64,000 nucleotides of DNA from Bacteroidota bacterium (GTDB lineage: Bacteria > Bacteroidota > Bacteroidia > Bacteroidales > JAAUTT01), in the NCBI GenBank assembly GCA_023429135.1, contig JAEYWD010000106.1, positions 40,652 to 104,651 of the forward strand, in the 5' to 3' direction. The position numbers and the translations under genes are program-made. Position 1 is the stretch's first letter; each line of letters opens with the position of its first letter. The notes under the pieces were generated by a model, which was not told where the DNA came from, searched no databases, and was given only the letters and a program-made list of their open reading frames with translations. Shown here one piece after another: positions 63,548 to 64,000 of this stretch.

Positions 63548-63586
63548 CGTATTGTCATTCCATAACTAGTGTATGACGGGAATTGA

Positions 63587-63643
63587 GCACCGTAAATGCA
63601 AACAATTTGTAACCCCGGGTGAAGCAAAGCGAAACCCGGGGTT
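63587..63643. repeat. Two-hairpin palindrome unit, copy A
   Basis: GCACCGTAAATGC (63587-63599), a 13-base linker with ATTTGTA, then AACCCCGGGT (63611-63620) paired with ACCCGGGGTT (63634-63643). A second copy with the same order follows at 63675. The CCGGGT core recalls the cassettes around the transposase at 45.6 kb. Confidence 0.85.
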
Positions 63644-63674
63644 AATCGTTAATAACAGGAAGTTGGCTGTTCAA

Positions 63675-63730
63675 GCACCATAGGTGCGCACTATTTGTAG
63701 CCCGGGGTGCAGCGAATGCGAAACCCCGGG
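63675..63730. repeat. Two-hairpin palindrome unit, copy B
   Basis: GCACC-ATA-GGTGC (63675-63687), linker with ATTTGTA, then CCCGGGGT (63701-63708) paired with ACCCCGGG (63723-63730). Direct repeat of copy A about 88 bases earlier. From 63731 to 63974 I see only A/T-rich sequence. Confidence 0.85.
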
Positions 63731-63974
63731 AATAAATTCAAAGCACATTTCAGCGACGCGAAAAACATTTGAACAAAGTGGTATCGTTGACATCGTCGCA
63801 ATGACTACCTCCCTCCTTTGGACCAAGAGATAAAGTGTAACTTTTCAATTCCCTTTTCCGTTTAACAACCAGTTCCATAAGATTATCAAACCCGAAAACG
63901 ATATAACAATAACCAAAAAAATCTTCTATTCCAGATTATCTAATCAATAATTATGAATTAAAATTTAGATTATT

Positions 63975-64000
63975 ATGAGTAAAGAATCCTATGAACTCAA
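63975..64000 (+). CDS. Possible start of a gene cut by the window edge
   Basis: An ATG at 63975 opens MSKESYEL and stays open to the end of the window. It follows an A/T-rich leader like other starts here. Eight codons are too few for any identification. Confidence 0.35.

Noticed and set aside
63157..63627. 156-codon frame antisense to the GH51-like gene
   Set aside because: Shadow of the coding strand; it also runs into a palindromic repeat.
1..64000. tRNA, rRNA, CRISPR array, integrase or prophage genes
   Set aside because: No tRNA-like clover leaf, rRNA segment, regularly spaced repeat array or phage gene was seen on reading.

Overview
The window reads as a chromosomal stretch from a carbohydrate-degrading, probably anaerobic member of the Bacteroidota (Bacteroidales/Marinilabiliales-like). 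Evidence for this: a SusC/SusD pair driven by an ECF sigma factor and a FecR-type anti-sigma factor; many secreted glycoside hydrolases; a probable type IX secretion tail; promoters of the Bacteroidota form (TAnnTTTG) rather than -35/-10; A-rich leaders instead of Shine-Dalgarno sites; and an [FeFe]-hydrogenase with a flavin oxidoreductase partner, which suggests fermentative hydrogen metabolism. I see no rRNA, tRNA, CRISPR array or prophage.

Layout. 1-3.5 kb: end of a NuoF/GltD-like fusion and the [FeFe]-hydrogenase HydA. 3.8-7 kb: L-arabinose isomerase, a lipoprotein and a MerR/TipA-type regulator with a readable promoter-operator. 7-20 kb: a decayed sulfatase N-terminus, a GH3 enzyme with a PA14 insert, glycerate kinase, an RDD membrane protein, a DUF2279 protein, YceI, an HTH-SnoaL fusion, a TauE permease, a phosphoesterase lipoprotein and a second GH3. 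20-34 kb: BlaI/BlaR1 with a twin operator, a GH30 enzyme, PBP1A, a CHASE4 histidine kinase, a PNGase F-like protein with a T9SS-like tail, a DUF5916 protein and an acyltransferase. 34-40 kb: a Spy-like protein, an HTH-membrane-sensor protein divergent from a secreted GATase-like protein, HU, and an ECF sigma / membrane protein / hydrolase operon. 40-45 kb: a minimal cheA-cheW-mcp operon. 44.8-51 kb: a NarL-type regulator, a REP-type tyrosine transposase inside inverted palindrome cassettes, a six-PAS sensor kinase and an ErcA-like iron alcohol dehydrogenase overlapping it. 51.5-63.5 kb: a polysaccharide utilisation locus (six-hairpin glycosidase, divergent sigma, FecR, SusC, SusD, DUF3823, GH51-like arabinofuranosidase).

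How it fits together. AraA, the GH51-like enzyme, the two GH3 enzymes, GH30 and the SusCD system suggest use of arabinose/xylose-containing plant glycans: SusCD imports oligosaccharides, secreted and periplasmic hydrolases release sugars, AraA converts L-arabinose to L-ribulose, and the hydrogenase could dispose of fermentation electrons. The genes are not one operon, so the pathway link is inference.

The least ordinary material is non-coding or architectural: a 221-bp element of nested inverted repeats (51219-51439); two copies of a roughly 150-bp AATAAGGTT palindromic repeat (34.6 and 61.1 kb); the transposase with mirror-image palindrome cassettes inserted between a sensor kinase and its likely regulator; orphan two-hairpin palindromes at 63.6 kb; and promoter-operators that can be read base by base for the MerR and BlaI genes.
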